A stretch of DNA of 64,000 nucleotides from Strobilurus pachycystidiatus (taxonomy: Eukaryota > Basidiomycota > Agaricomycetes > Agaricales > Physalacriaceae): contig JAHLMK010000003.1 of the NCBI GenBank assembly GCA_019915135.1, positions 434,001 through 498,000 of the forward strand, written 5' to 3'. The notes beneath the pieces are model-generated. The model was not told where the DNA came from, made no database searches, and saw only the letters and a program-made list of their open reading frames with translations. A program made the translations under genes and the position numbers. Below are positions 20,506-30,878 of this stretch, in pieces. Every line of letters begins with the position of its first letter. Position 1 is the first letter of the stretch.

Positions 20506-20829
20506 ATGTCTCCCTTTGATACCTCCGCCATCATTGTTGACTTCAACGAGAGCAGGCTCCCCAACGCCACACCTAAGACTGGGTCCGGTGGCAAGCTTCA
20601 TACCTTAGGATTAGGTTCCTATGATATTCTAGACACTGACGAGACGGACGTGCGACCATTGAGGGTCCCTACGACTGATACACTACAATCAGTCGAGCAC
20701 CATACAAGGATGTACGTGGTACGCTCGCAGAAAAGCTATGGGTTGACTACAGAGGTAGTCTCTCATGAGCGAGTCCATGTCACGACGGGATCAGGTTGTA
20801 ACATTAACGGATGTTTAAGTAGTTTCTGA
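20506..20829 (+). CDS. Unknown 107-aa open frame, possibly a truncated gag start
   Basis: Starts at ATG 20506 (MSPFDTSAIIVDFNESRLP) behind a TATA box and stops at 20829. The composition is that of real coding sequence (balanced residues, GC higher than the flanks), but I recognise no domain. Its position directly after a GC-rich, promoter-bearing segment and its early end suggest the 5' fragment of a retroelement gag. A short orphan gene is the alternative. Confidence 0.35.
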   Translation: MSPFDTSAIIVDFNESRLPNATPKTGSGGKLHTLGLGSYDILDTDETDVRPLRVPTTDTLQSVEHHTRMYVVRSQKSYGLTTEVVSHERVHVTTGSGCNINGCLSSF

Positions 20830-22438
20830 ATTAGTCAAAGTTTTGTGTTGACAGCTCGGTCACTTATATTAGAAACCTACTATAGTTAAGAAATCTTTAT
20901 CTTCTTACCGTTACAGCAATTTGTTTGAGAAAATTTAACAACATTCTAATTCAAATCTCTGGAACATTCATGAATCTGGCGTCAACGCATATCACACTAC
21001 TGTTACCCTCTTCCCCCTACTTCATCACTTAGCTCCGCAGCTTTGCTCCTGATCCCTGTATTTCTAACAACCCTTGTACATTATTGTCAACATGTAGATT
21101 GACGTCTTCTTTCACATTGCTCCTGCAAGCATGCGTTTACACCATGAAATGATAACTATGAAATTGCACAATAGCGCTGCAAATGCGCGGGATGGGTATT
21201 GACCAACAGACCGCCGGAGAGTAGTGTACAGCCCGGGTCGGGTTACCCAGATTGGGTTGCGGGTCGGGTGCAGTAAGGATAGGGTAGCGGGTCTTGGTCC
21301 GAGATCCCGCAGTCACCCTCAGACCCGTTGTGACCCGTTACGGTCTGTGGCGATCAAATATACAGCTTTGCCATTTAACATTTGCCTCCGTTGCTGTTTA
21401 TGATACAAATGGACCCGGTGAAATACATGCAGATCAATTCCTGAGGTTATCCAAGTCCATCCAACCCATCCCGTAATCTAAACCCCATCTGCATCACTTC
21501 TTGACTTGACATGTCCTCATCCACGGCGGGCAAGGGCAAACGCCGCGCTGACGGCGACGCCTTCCCGGGTAACCCTTCGACATCGAAACTACTCAAAAAC
21601 AAGCAACAACTTTGGGAGGGGTTCAGTAAAGGGGTCAACAAGGTAGTTTCATTCACCTGTACAAAATCTTTGTCGCCTCCGTCAAACAATCCGGTTGCGC
21701 TCATCGTCGCTCTCGTCTGGTATTCCGAGTCTTTGCTCCGATAGAGCTCAAACACTTACCAGGTTCATTTGTATTCAACGATGCTGCCTCCATTGCAAGT
21801 GATGGGTCCATGCCGGCACTTTGACCTGTGACAACCTGTAGCAGTGGGTACAGCGACGACGATGACTTTGGTAGGACCTACATGGATCTGGATGACAACT
21901 CTCTGCCTCCAACTAGTCAGCCTGTTCCCGGGCCCAATCGTCCTCGTCGTGTAACCGTCGAGGATGTTGACAATGACGGTGGCAATGTTAACGTCCCTAA
22001 TTGCGAGAATGTCTTGATGAGCCCGCCGCCCAGTCGTGGTCGCTCTCAATCCCAGTTGAGCGCTCTCGTTCCTCACCTACTCCCGATGAGTCCATGCCAG
22101 AGCTCACAGATGCACAAAAGTTTGATAAGTTGCTCGTTCCTGCACGTATACGTTAGCTAACATCTATCAAAAAATTGCAAAAGGGATTCCGTATCCCTAT
22201 CTATGCCTTTTTCCGTCCCAAGATTGAAGTCGAGTATTGCACGCCCAAAGGATTCACCCAATTGCAGAAGCACCATGTCTTTACCTGCGCTGCTTGTGGG
22301 TGTAAGCATGTCGTCGCTCGTAACCTCAAAACAAAAGACCGTACCTTCTCCAAGAACCTAAAATCACATGCTAACAAATGCTGGGGCACTGACACCATTG
22401 ACGCCACTCTCGCCACCAAGGATTTTGACGCTGCAAAA

Positions 22439-22911
22439 TAGACATGATCACGAGTGTCTATTCGGATGTATCCGACATCCGAACCACAAATATGTGCACC
22501 TCAAACCCAGATATTCGTATTTGGATGGATATCTGACATTGCATCCGAGATAATTGTCCAATATCCGAATATTTGTGAATATTCATCCGAATATATTTCA
22601 ATATATCTGAATATCCATGAGTATTGGCATAATATTGCATCAAGAGCAGCCTGAAACCATACCTACTATGAAGTTATGGTATTACACTGTGTGTAAATGT
22701 CAATTAGAGTCACATAGCTAACACAGAACACTCATATACTACAGCCCACACTATCATGTCTCGGATGTCTGCTCAGAAAGTGGACATCCGACATCCGAGA
22801 GGCATCCGACATCCGAGAGGTATCCGACATCTGACATCCGAATATCTTCGGATGTCGGATACAAATATAATTGAAATATCCGAAAATATCCAACATTCGT
22901 GCTCATGTCTA
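22439..22911 (+). mobile_element. hAT-like MITE family M3, copy E1 (473 bp)
   Basis: Ends TAGACATGATCACGAGTG and its imperfect complement (...GCTCATGTCTA). Flanked by a perfect 8-bp duplication CTGCAAAA (22431-22438 and 22912-22919). The interior carries many GACATCCGA/TCGGATGTC words. Inserted into the hAT2 transposase just after the BED finger. A 3'-truncated second copy lies at 31994-32445. Confidence 0.92.
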
Positions 22912-23515
22912 CTGCAAAAGATGTCGTCAAAAAACACGACCTCAAGAACGGCAAACTTACTAACGCCTTTGCAAAGCTTGCAAAGGTGGGACGCGAGCTC
23001 TTCTCGCACGTTTCATTGACAAAGCCTGAGACACAGTAAGCATTATCACATTTATGACTGCTTGAACTTACTTATTCCCAGGGCTGAATATGTCCGTTGG
23101 GTAGCCAAGTCATTCCAGCCCTTCAATATCATGAAGAACCGTGGCTTCAATTGCCTGATGAAAAGCGGCCGGCCAGAGTGCTATGTCCCGCACCCTACCA
23201 CGGTGTCTCGCAACTGCAAGCTCCTGTTTGCAAAGACTCATCAACGGCTTGCAATGTGGTTCAAAGTAAGCGTGTCAATCATATACATAATCTCAAGATT
23301 GACTTGCCTGCTGCCAATATAGGACTATGACGGTCGCATTAATATTGCGACGGATGCATGGACAACTCCAAATCACAAGACATTCGTAGCTTACACAGCA
23401 CATTGGGAGGAGTCAGGCAAGCTGGCTAACTGTGTGCTCAATGTTCGTGAACTCACCAAGGTACAAATGTTGACTATTTACCAGTGTATCCTCCCCTGAC
23501 CCTTTCTTCAGTCTC

Positions 23516-24329
23516 TGTTAAGACCGTGCCCCAGACCAAGTCAATCGGATGTCCAAAACCAAATTTCTCAATAAGCACAGCACAAGCGGTGCTCCGAGCC
23601 TGTGAAAGAATAAGCGTAGAAGTGTTTAAAAGAAAGAAAAGGTAAAAGGTTTACCTATTCTGTATTGGCACGTGTTTCCACACCTGCAACCCTATGGATT
23701 CCCGTCAAGCGGTAGTCTGGCTATCCCTCGGTTGTGGTGAGAGTTGCAGGGGGGCCGGTCTTGAGGATTGTCGGTGATCCGGAACCAGGGCTGCCTGCGT
23801 TCAGCAGGTTGGTCCCTTGAGTCGAGCCTTGAATCCGGGGGTCCGCTAAGGAAGAGCAAACCCGGAGGAAAGAGACAAGTGATGAGCTCGGAGGTCCGTA
23901 AGGACAACGCGAGTTGGAGAATGTAAGTCTTGGCCAACGAGCGGGAGTCCGCAAGTTGAGTTCAGACAAGAAGAAGAGATGAAGATTAGACTGGAGCGTC
24001 TAAGTTGATATTCGAACTGAGGAAACATAGGTAAAGTACAAGCGCTTAAATACTGGACTGAGTAGATAGATGCATAAGGAGATAAGTAAGATCACAAGCG
24101 GAGGTCCACATGTATTGGGCAAAGGGCAGCATGGTCTGGGTCAAGGGTATGGCAAGTTTGGCGGTAGAGATGCTGAGTAAAGGATCACGTGCGGAGGTCC
24201 AAGCGGCCCGGCTGGACTTGGCAAGACTTGGCGAGGATGGATGATTAATGGGGTCACGAGGAGACGCGTGACTGGCTGAGTAAGTCGGAGATCCGGTCCG
24301 ATCCTGTGTCATAATGTATGGATATGACA
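23516..24329 (-). repeat. Solo LTR of the Gypsy-1 family (814 bp)
   Basis: Reverse complement of the Gypsy-1 LTR, same 814-bp length and TG...CA ends. It is flanked by the perfect 5-bp duplication GTCTC (23511-23515 and 24330-24334). It results from recombination between the two LTRs of a full element. It sits within a few bases of a TTCTTCAG 3' splice site of the hAT2 transposase, so it cut an exon at its start. Confidence 0.95.
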
Positions 24330-25890
24330 GTCTCATACTGATGACGCCTTGGCAGACTTGACAAAAACTGTTCTTGAGGAGTTTGGAATTGAGCATAAGG
24401 TGTGTTTGATGTTCAAGTACTAGACAATCACGCCTAATGTCAGTTCAGGTCCTCAGCATAACATGCGATAATGCCTCATCAAATGATGATTGACCGTCTA
24501 TAAGACATCCTTCCCAACTTTGATGGTCTTCGTGCTTGGACGTGTTATTTTGCGCATGTCATCAATTTTGTTGCTAAAAGCCTGCTTAAGTTGTTCGACG
24601 CCAAGAAAAAGAAGAAGAAGTTGAAAAAGTCAGTGGACGAGGACGAGGACAATGATGAGAACGATGCGGATAAGGGTGAGGGCAATGACAACAACGACAA
24701 CCTGGATCTCAACACAATCCTTGCGCAGCTGAAAGAGCTTGAGGCAGGAACGCCAGAGCGAGACAACCCGAACAACGTCTATGATGCGTTCAGTGGGATG
24801 TCATCCGAGGACAAAGAGAAGTTCCAAGTTGAAACTAAGGCCGTTAAGACGGCATTAACAAAGGTAAGCGCCCTTTTACGATGTCATTGGATGAGTACAT
24901 ATTAATGAATTGTTAGATTTGCAAAGTTGCTACTAAGACGCTTTAATTGTCGACGATACTGCTTTCCCAATGGGACGCAATGGTCAAAGCACATGGCATG
25001 CCGCCAAAACGTCTACCTTGCAATGTTTCTACGCGCTGGAATAGCACGTTTGACATGCTGAATGTTGCAATTCAGTACAAGGCTGTCATCTGCGAATTCA
25101 CAGGACTTGACCAGCTAATCAACTTTACGTTAGCGAACACAGAGTGAGAGACGTATTACAAGTACGTGTTCTTTACCTATTTTTTTCATGACCCACTAAC
25201 ACGGTACTCAGGCCTTTAAGGACGCCACACTTTACTTCTCTCGTGCCAGTGCTACCTTGGCGACTGTCATTCCCGCTATCGATAAACTAGACAAAATGCT
25301 GGCCACCGCGATCATTCACAAGCTCGTTGAAAAGAACATGGTGGAGGTTGTACTCTCTGCGCCAATGAAGGCGGCACTTCTTGTTGCGAAAGACGTATTG
25401 AATAAGTATTATGCTTTCACTGACGAATCAGATGTATACCAAATGACCATAAGTAAGTTTACCATACGCTCTATGTACCATACTCTAACTATTGCCGACA
25501 GTGTTGCATCCACGGTACAAATTGGGATACTTTGACGATAAATCATGATCGCAGGATTGGAAGGATAATGCTCAACAACTACTTATCGACACTTTTAAAA
25601 TTTACAAGGATGCGTACGAGCAGAATGTTGTCGGGATAGTCAAAGACAAAAGCATCAAGGGCAAGCAAAAGGTGCGTCGTATATTCAGAATGACTATTAC
25701 ATACTCACACTAGCTCAGATCTCATCAACAAACATGTTTGATCACCTTGACGATGGCGACACATTGGTTGTTACAAAAGAGCAGACCGTCTCAGAACTTC
25801 GACGCTACTTGATGGAACCCCGCGCCGATATCACCAATGTCCTTCATTACTAGTCAAGCCGCCGAGCGGAATACCCAATCCTTTTGTGTA

Positions 25891-26330
25891 TAGAGATCTT
25901 TACGAGTCATTAGAAGTAGAGGATATCCTTGATTTGAACCTTGATTTTGATCCGAAGTTTAAATCATTAACATGTCAATGATCTGAACCTAAGGATCATT
26001 GTAAGGATCAAGGTTTATTCACTGAAGGTAAAAATCATTGAAGAATCATTGTTGAATCATTAACTTTATGTAAATACAAGTACAGAAAAGTTTTCACAAT
26101 ACTTAAACAGCTTTCAATAGTACATATTGATGATTATGCATGCATATTCTATCAAACATCAGACATCTATCACCCAAACATAGAAAGATCATTCAATGAT
26201 CCTTAATTTGAACTGCTCAATGATCCAAACTTAAGGATCATTGAAAGGATCAAGGTTTATTTAATTTTGGAAAGGATATCCTCCCTAAAGATTAAGGTTC
26301 AGATCATTGAATAACTTGTGGGGATCTCTA
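25891..26330 (-). mobile_element. hAT-like MITE family M1, copy B (440 bp)
   Basis: Same family and same 440-bp length as copy A, in reverse orientation. Ends TAGAGATC...GATCTCTA. Flanks TTTGTGTA (25883-25890) and TTCGTGTA (26331-26338), a 7/8 match. Inserted in the last part of the hAT2 transposase, before the dimerisation domain. Confidence 0.9.
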
Positions 26331-26899
26331 TTCGTGTATGGCATTGGATTATTTATCCATATCTCGTGAGTCTCAATCTTTGCTTTCATCGCTGATACTA
26401 ATGTTGCTTGCTGTATAATAACGCCCGTCAATGTCGAATGCCTCTTCAGCCAAGGCCGGCTGCTGATCACTCATATTTGGAACCAGCTGACAGCCCAAAT
26501 GTCTCGCGTTCTCATGTGTCTTGAGTTGTGGAGTCTGTTGGGCCTTATTCACGACTTGAATATGGAGCGCATCACCAGACTTTTGCAAGTATCTAAGAAG
26601 AACAGCAATGAGGACAGAGATGTCCTGATGGCTGTCAACTATGCTGAGATTAGACTTACGAGAATTGCAGATGACTCTAATTAAACACATTAGTCTTTTA
26701 AACAGTTTTTTATGTATATTTATGCCATACTATTATTATAAAGTATGAATAGACAGTTTTTCGGTTCAATTAAGACTTTGGGTCAGTAGGATTCGGGTGA
26801 CCGGGACACTCAACGAGCTCTGTGAGTGATTTTGGCGGGTATCCTGCACCCGCTGCATTGGATCCGAGTGACTGGCGGGTCCGGATGAGGATGTGAGGC

Positions 26900-27339
26900 C
26901 ATTCATCCTCAAACGACCCAGGCTGTTCACTATTGAAGAGTTCCATGAATTGGTATGATCTTTGCTATTGTGCTCCTCTTACTTGATCACAGCAAAGATT
27001 TTTAAGACAATAATAATCATTTTATGAATAATGACGGTAGCATCAATTCTTTTACAACAACAACAATTTTGATCGTCTGCATCAGTCCTCATTTATCGTG
27101 AGTATTGTTTGTGTAAACCCTCATTATAAAGCTTTCATTTTCACAGATGACAACACCAACAATGCTGAATATATTGAAAAAGTATGTAAGTGCTGCGAGT
27201 GCACGAGTACAAACAAACGGAATGGATATGGAAATAGCAGACCTCCTATAAGTGCGTATATTTCTCTGATGTGAATTACTTTCTGTACAAATAAAAATGA
27301 TGGTTTTCAACAATGGCGACAATTTTTAGACAACGAAAG
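26900..27339. other. AT-rich stretch without recognisable features
   Basis: Between the hAT2 tail and MITE copy D2. I see no conserved coding, no repeat shared with the rest of the window and no RNA gene. Confidence 0.4.
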
Positions 27340-27727
27340 CAGAAATGTTCACAAATATATATTTAAATATATTCTTATCTATGCACATAAATAATTTCCC
27401 TCATAATTATTATTCATGAATATACTCTTAATCTTATTTGTCAATTCCATCTTTATTGCAAATATTGCAATTATATTCATGAATATTCAAATATATTCAA
27501 GTATAATTATCTCAATATTATTCAATATCACAGTTAAAATTATTTAATGACTTATAAATTACTCAAACAACATCTGATGAAGATTATGTAAACTTGAAAG
27601 TTCATATTCTATATTTATCAACTTATTCTTATTCACAGATATAATACATTTGTTATATTCATATTCATGAATAAAATTAAAAATATATTTTATATTTATT
27701 TTTTCTTCTTATTTATGGTCATATCTA
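27340..27727 (-). mobile_element. hAT-like MITE family M2, copy D2 (388 bp)
   Basis: Reverse-oriented, shorter relative of D1. Its right end is the complement of TAGATATGACCATAAATA. The flanks AACGAAAG (27332-27339) and AATAAAAG (27728-27735) match at 6/8, the two differences being C-to-T and G-to-A at a CG, consistent with mutational decay of an 8-bp duplication. Confidence 0.7.
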
Positions 27728-28152
27728 AATAAAAGTGGCAAACAACTATCTCAGATATTGTTAAGACCGTGCTTCAAATCAAATTAGGCGGATGTTCAAA
27801 ACTAAATTTCTAGATACGCATAGCACAAGCAATGCTTCAAGCATGTGAAGTATGTAAAAAAAATAAGCGTAGAAATGTTTAAAAGAAAGAAAAGGTAAAA
27901 GATTTATTTATTTTATATTGACATGTGTTTTCACACCTGTAATTTTATGAATTCCCGTTAAGCAATAATTCAACTATTTCTCAATTGTGGTGAGAGTTGC
28001 AGAGGGCCCAATCTTAAGAATTGTCAGTGATCAGAAATTAAAGCTGCTTGCATTCAGCAGGTCGGCTCTTGAGTTAAATTTTGAGTTTGGGAATCCACAG
28101 GAAAGAGCAAACTCAGAAAAAGAAGATAAGTAATAAGTTTAGAAATTTGTAA

Positions 28153-28591
28153 TAAGGACCTCTATGAGTATCAAGAGTCAAGAATATACTCGCATACTTA
28201 ACTCGTCATAATACTCATGAGTATGACTCGTTCTGATCTGCGGATCAAGACGAGTCAAGTTAAAGATGGGTCGCGAGTATGAGTTTTGGAGACATGAATT
28301 TCCATAATAGGTGTATCATCATATATTTCTTGAGTAAATAAATGTTTTATGAATTCTCTATGTATATTTAATTAACAGCTTCTATATGATAGTCATTCAT
28401 TATATAAATGGAATGATATACACTTGAAAAGCAAAAGTATCCGTGAGTATTGACCCGTTAAACCCGTACTCGTCTTGATCTGTACTCGTATGAGTCAAGT
28501 CAAAGAAGAGTCACGAGTATTGGTTTTGAAGCATGAGTACTTGTGTCACGGGTCAAAAGTATACTCGAGTATTGACTCGTGGAGGTTCTTA
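28153..28591 (+). mobile_element. hAT-like MITE family M4 (439 bp)
   Basis: Starts TAAGGACCTCTATGAGT and ends with the complement of TAAGAACCTCCACGAGT. Flanked by a perfect 8-bp duplication ATTTGTAA (28145-28152 and 28592-28599) inside the Gypsy-2 LTR. The interior is made of repeated ACTCGTGAGTA/GAGTATGAGT-like words. Only one copy in the window. Confidence 0.88.
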
Positions 28592-28799
28592 ATTTGTAAG
28601 GATGACTCAAGTTGAGAGATGAAAGTCTTGGGCAACGAACGGAGTTCAGTAATATACTCTTAATCTTATTTGTTAACTTAATCTTCACCGTGAATATTGC
28701 AATTTTATTCATAAATATTCACAAATATATGAATATAAATTAACTTAATGTCACTTAAGATCACAGTTAAAATTATTAAATAATCTGTAAATCATTCAA

Positions 28800-29220
28800 T
28801 AGAGATCCTCACGAGTTATTCAATGATCTGAACCTTGATCCTCAAAAAGGATATCCTCTCCAAAATTAAATAAATCTTGATCTTTTCAATGATCCTCAAG
28901 TTCGGATTATTAAACAATTTGAATTAAGGATTATAGAATGATTCTTCTATGTTTGGGTGATAGATGTCTGATGTCTAATAAAATATGCATGCATAATCAT
29001 CAATATGTACCATTGAAAGCTGATTAAATACTATGAAAGCTTTTCTATACTTGTATTTGCATAAAGTTAATGATTTAACAACGTCCTTTAATAATTTTTA
29101 CCTTTAGTGAATGAATCTTGATCCTTATAATGATCCTTAGATTTGAATCATTGACATGTTAATAATTTAAACTTCAGATCAAAGATATCCTCTACTTCTA
29201 ATGACTCGTGAAGATCTTTA
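28800..29220 (+). mobile_element. hAT-like MITE family M1, copy C (421 bp)
   Basis: TAGAGATC...GATCTTTA ends and a perfect 8-bp duplication TCATTCAA (28792-28799 and 29221-29228). Nested inside D3, so it is younger than D3, which is younger than Gypsy-2. Confidence 0.9.
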
Positions 29221-29366
29221 TCATTCAAACAATATCTAAAATTATTATAAACTTATCTGTAGTACTCAAAATTTAGTATTATCAGACACTCATAAATAAA
29301 TTGAGAATTATGTGAACTTGAAAGTTCATATTCTATATTATCAACTTATTCTTATTCATAAATATA

Positions 29367-29610
29367 CTATAGTGTTTCAACCATAGGTTTGCGGCATGTG
29401 ACGCAATATGCTGCGAACTTACAGCGAACAGGTTCGTAAACCCTTAAATTGCCTTATTTGGACGGTCTTGCCGCAAGCGGGACCTGAAATTACCACTTTT
29501 GGCCGCTTGTGCCTGATTGAGAGGCACCGTGACGCGATATGCAATATGTATAGGTTCAGTTCATAGAGCTGTGTGACCCAATATGCGAATATGCGGTTGA
29601 AACACTACAA
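29367..29610 (+). mobile_element. TA-flanked MITE family T1, copy 2 (244 bp)
   Basis: Same 244-bp length as copy 1, ends CTATAGTGTTT...AAACACTACAA, flanked by TA (29365-29366 and 29611-29612). Nested in D3. Confidence 0.8.
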
Positions 29611-29682
29611 TAATATATTCATCATATTTATATGCATGTATAAAATTAAGAATATATTTGCAAATATTCTTCTTTAATATTA

Positions 29683-30330
29683 GGGTTTGAAGGTCCAGTT
29701 TAAGTGGATCAGTGAGACCGGTGAACTGAACCGAACTGGATCAGTCATATGGTCAGTCCAACATGGACCGGTTTCATCAGTCCTACTAGTCTAAATCTTA
29801 AATTTAAAGCTTATTTTAAACTTATTTAAATTGGTAAAGATTAATCTAAGACTGATTTGAACCGGTCTACTCAGGGTCCGATTAGGATCAGTCAAATGTC
29901 CCTCAAAAGAATCATTATATATGAGTTTATAATAAACTTACCTTGACTTAATCAATTCAATGATAAACTTATTCTCATTGAGGCATTCTTATGATAAACT
30001 TTCCATGACTTATATATTTATATGATACATTTAACTGCACATATTCTCTCATATTTAAAAATTCTATTTTACTGTGGTTAAAACATATTATACAAGTCTA
30101 ACAAGTCATTAATAAAAAAAATTGCAAAAATATAAGTTTGAGCTTGTAATGATATGACCCAATTTTAGACTAGTTTAGGACTGCAAACCGGACTGATTAG
30201 GACCAGTCTTTGCGATCTTAATTAGTTCAGTCCTAAGTTCAGTCAGATTTGAGGTTTCGATGGACTGGTTCGATTCTCAGTTCATGACCTTAAAGGTCAA
30301 AAGATGGAACCGAACCGGACTTTTAAACCC
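29683..30330 (+). mobile_element. Unclassified inverted-repeat element U1 (648 bp)
   Basis: Begins GGGTTTGAAGGTCCAGTT and ends ...CCGGACTTTTAAACCC, an imperfect inverted repeat, flanked by TA on both sides. The interior is rich in GGTCCAGT/ACTGGACC-like words (GACCGGT, AACCGG). No coding. Single copy here. TA flanks would fit Tc1/mariner-type mobilisation, but a TA target is easily met by chance in AT-rich DNA. Confidence 0.55.
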
Positions 30331-30840
30331 TAAGTTTTTTATTCCTTATTTGTGGTTATGTCTATAAATGCATAAGGAGATAAGTAAAATGACAAGCAGA
30401 GATTCATATGTATTGAGCAAAGAGCAGCATGGTCTGGGTTAAAGGTATAACAAATTTGGTAATAGAAATGCTGAGTAATGAACCACGTGCGAAGGTCCGA
30501 GCGACTCGGTTGAACTTGGCAAAGCTTGATGAGGACAAATGATTAATAAAGTCACGAGTAGGCGCGTAACTGGCTGAATAAGTCGGATATCTGGTCCTAT
30601 CTTGTATCATAATGCATGGATATGACAGTATCCCCTTTTTAAGATTCTGGCCTCCAAAACCTTAAGATTAGCCTTCAAGGCCTAAATCTCTTACTGTACA
30701 GATTCGCATGAGTCACTAGAAAATTTTGGAAAGCCTATTTGCTGACAAATCTGCAAATGTTTTCCCAAGATCGGCGAGAAGCAGCTGCGCAGAAGCATAG
30801 GTCCACAAATCTTGATGATAGAGTAGCGGATGCTCACAAG

Positions 30841-30846
30841 TATAAA
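30841..30846 (+). promoter_or_regulatory. TATA box of the Gypsy-2 accessory pseudogene
   Basis: TATAAA, 38 nt before the ATG at 30879, as in Gypsy-1. The TATA-to-ATG leader is nearly unchanged although the rest of the element is heavily mutated. Confidence 0.6.
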
Positions 30847-30878
30847 GGCAGAGACTCAACTCTGAGAAAAATTCAAAA

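Larger units (their letters stand above)
20065..21230. other. Region of uncertain origin between Gypsy-3 and hAT2
   Basis: The left part (20065-20480) is GC-rich and contains GGTTCGATCCC (20079-20089), which fits a Pol III B box, but I cannot fold a tRNA around it. A TATA box and short open frame follow (20395-20829, listed separately). From 20830 to 21230 the DNA is AT-rich with no feature I can support. Confidence 0.35.
21511..26684 (+). pseudogene. hAT2 transposase, multi-exon relic with three insertions
   Basis: hAT transposase read in pieces from ATG 21511 (MSSSTAGKGKRRADGDAFPG). The BED zinc finger lies at 22270-22385 (CAAC ... HANKC). Transposase text with KDYDGRINIATDAWTTPNHK starts at about 23320. 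After the solo LTR the core resumes with a CDNASSNDD-like motif (about 24460), CYFAHVINFVAK (about 24545), and a Lys-rich then Asp/Glu/Asn-rich insert (24605-24700). The dimerisation domain is VNVECLFSQGRLLITHIWNQ (about 26430-26490). Frames and stops (for example 25145, 25851) show decay. Removing the 473-bp and 440-bp MITEs together with one copy of each duplication keeps the reading continuous, so they landed in exons. Confidence 0.75.
21230..26900 (+). mobile_element. hAT2: second decayed hAT transposon
   Basis: Plus-strand hAT transposase relic (21511-26684) between DNA rich in CGGGTCGGGT/GACCCG words (21230-21350 and 26790-26890). It is interrupted by a 473-bp MITE, a solo LTR and a 440-bp MITE, each with clean target duplications. 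I found no terminal duplication for hAT2 itself, so its limits are approximate. Confidence 0.55.
28651..30364 (-). mobile_element. hAT-like MITE family M2, copy D3, with three nested elements
   Basis: The right end is the complement of TAGACATAACCACAAATA (30364); the left end is truncated by some 60-90 bp relative to D2. It carries MITE M1 copy C (28800-29220), T1 copy 2 (29367-29610) and U1 (29683-30330). Without these it would be about 400 bp, like D1 and D2. No target duplication survives. Confidence 0.75.
27759..30627 (-). repeat. Gypsy-2 3' LTR, expanded by nested insertions
   Basis: TGTTAAGACCG at 27759 and ...GATATGACA at 30627 are the LTR ends. LTR sequence is visible at 27759-28152, 28592-28650 and 30365-30627. 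The rest is MITE M4 (28153-28591) and MITE M2 copy D3 with its own passengers. About 110 bp of LTR is missing at the D3 insertion. Confidence 0.85.
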
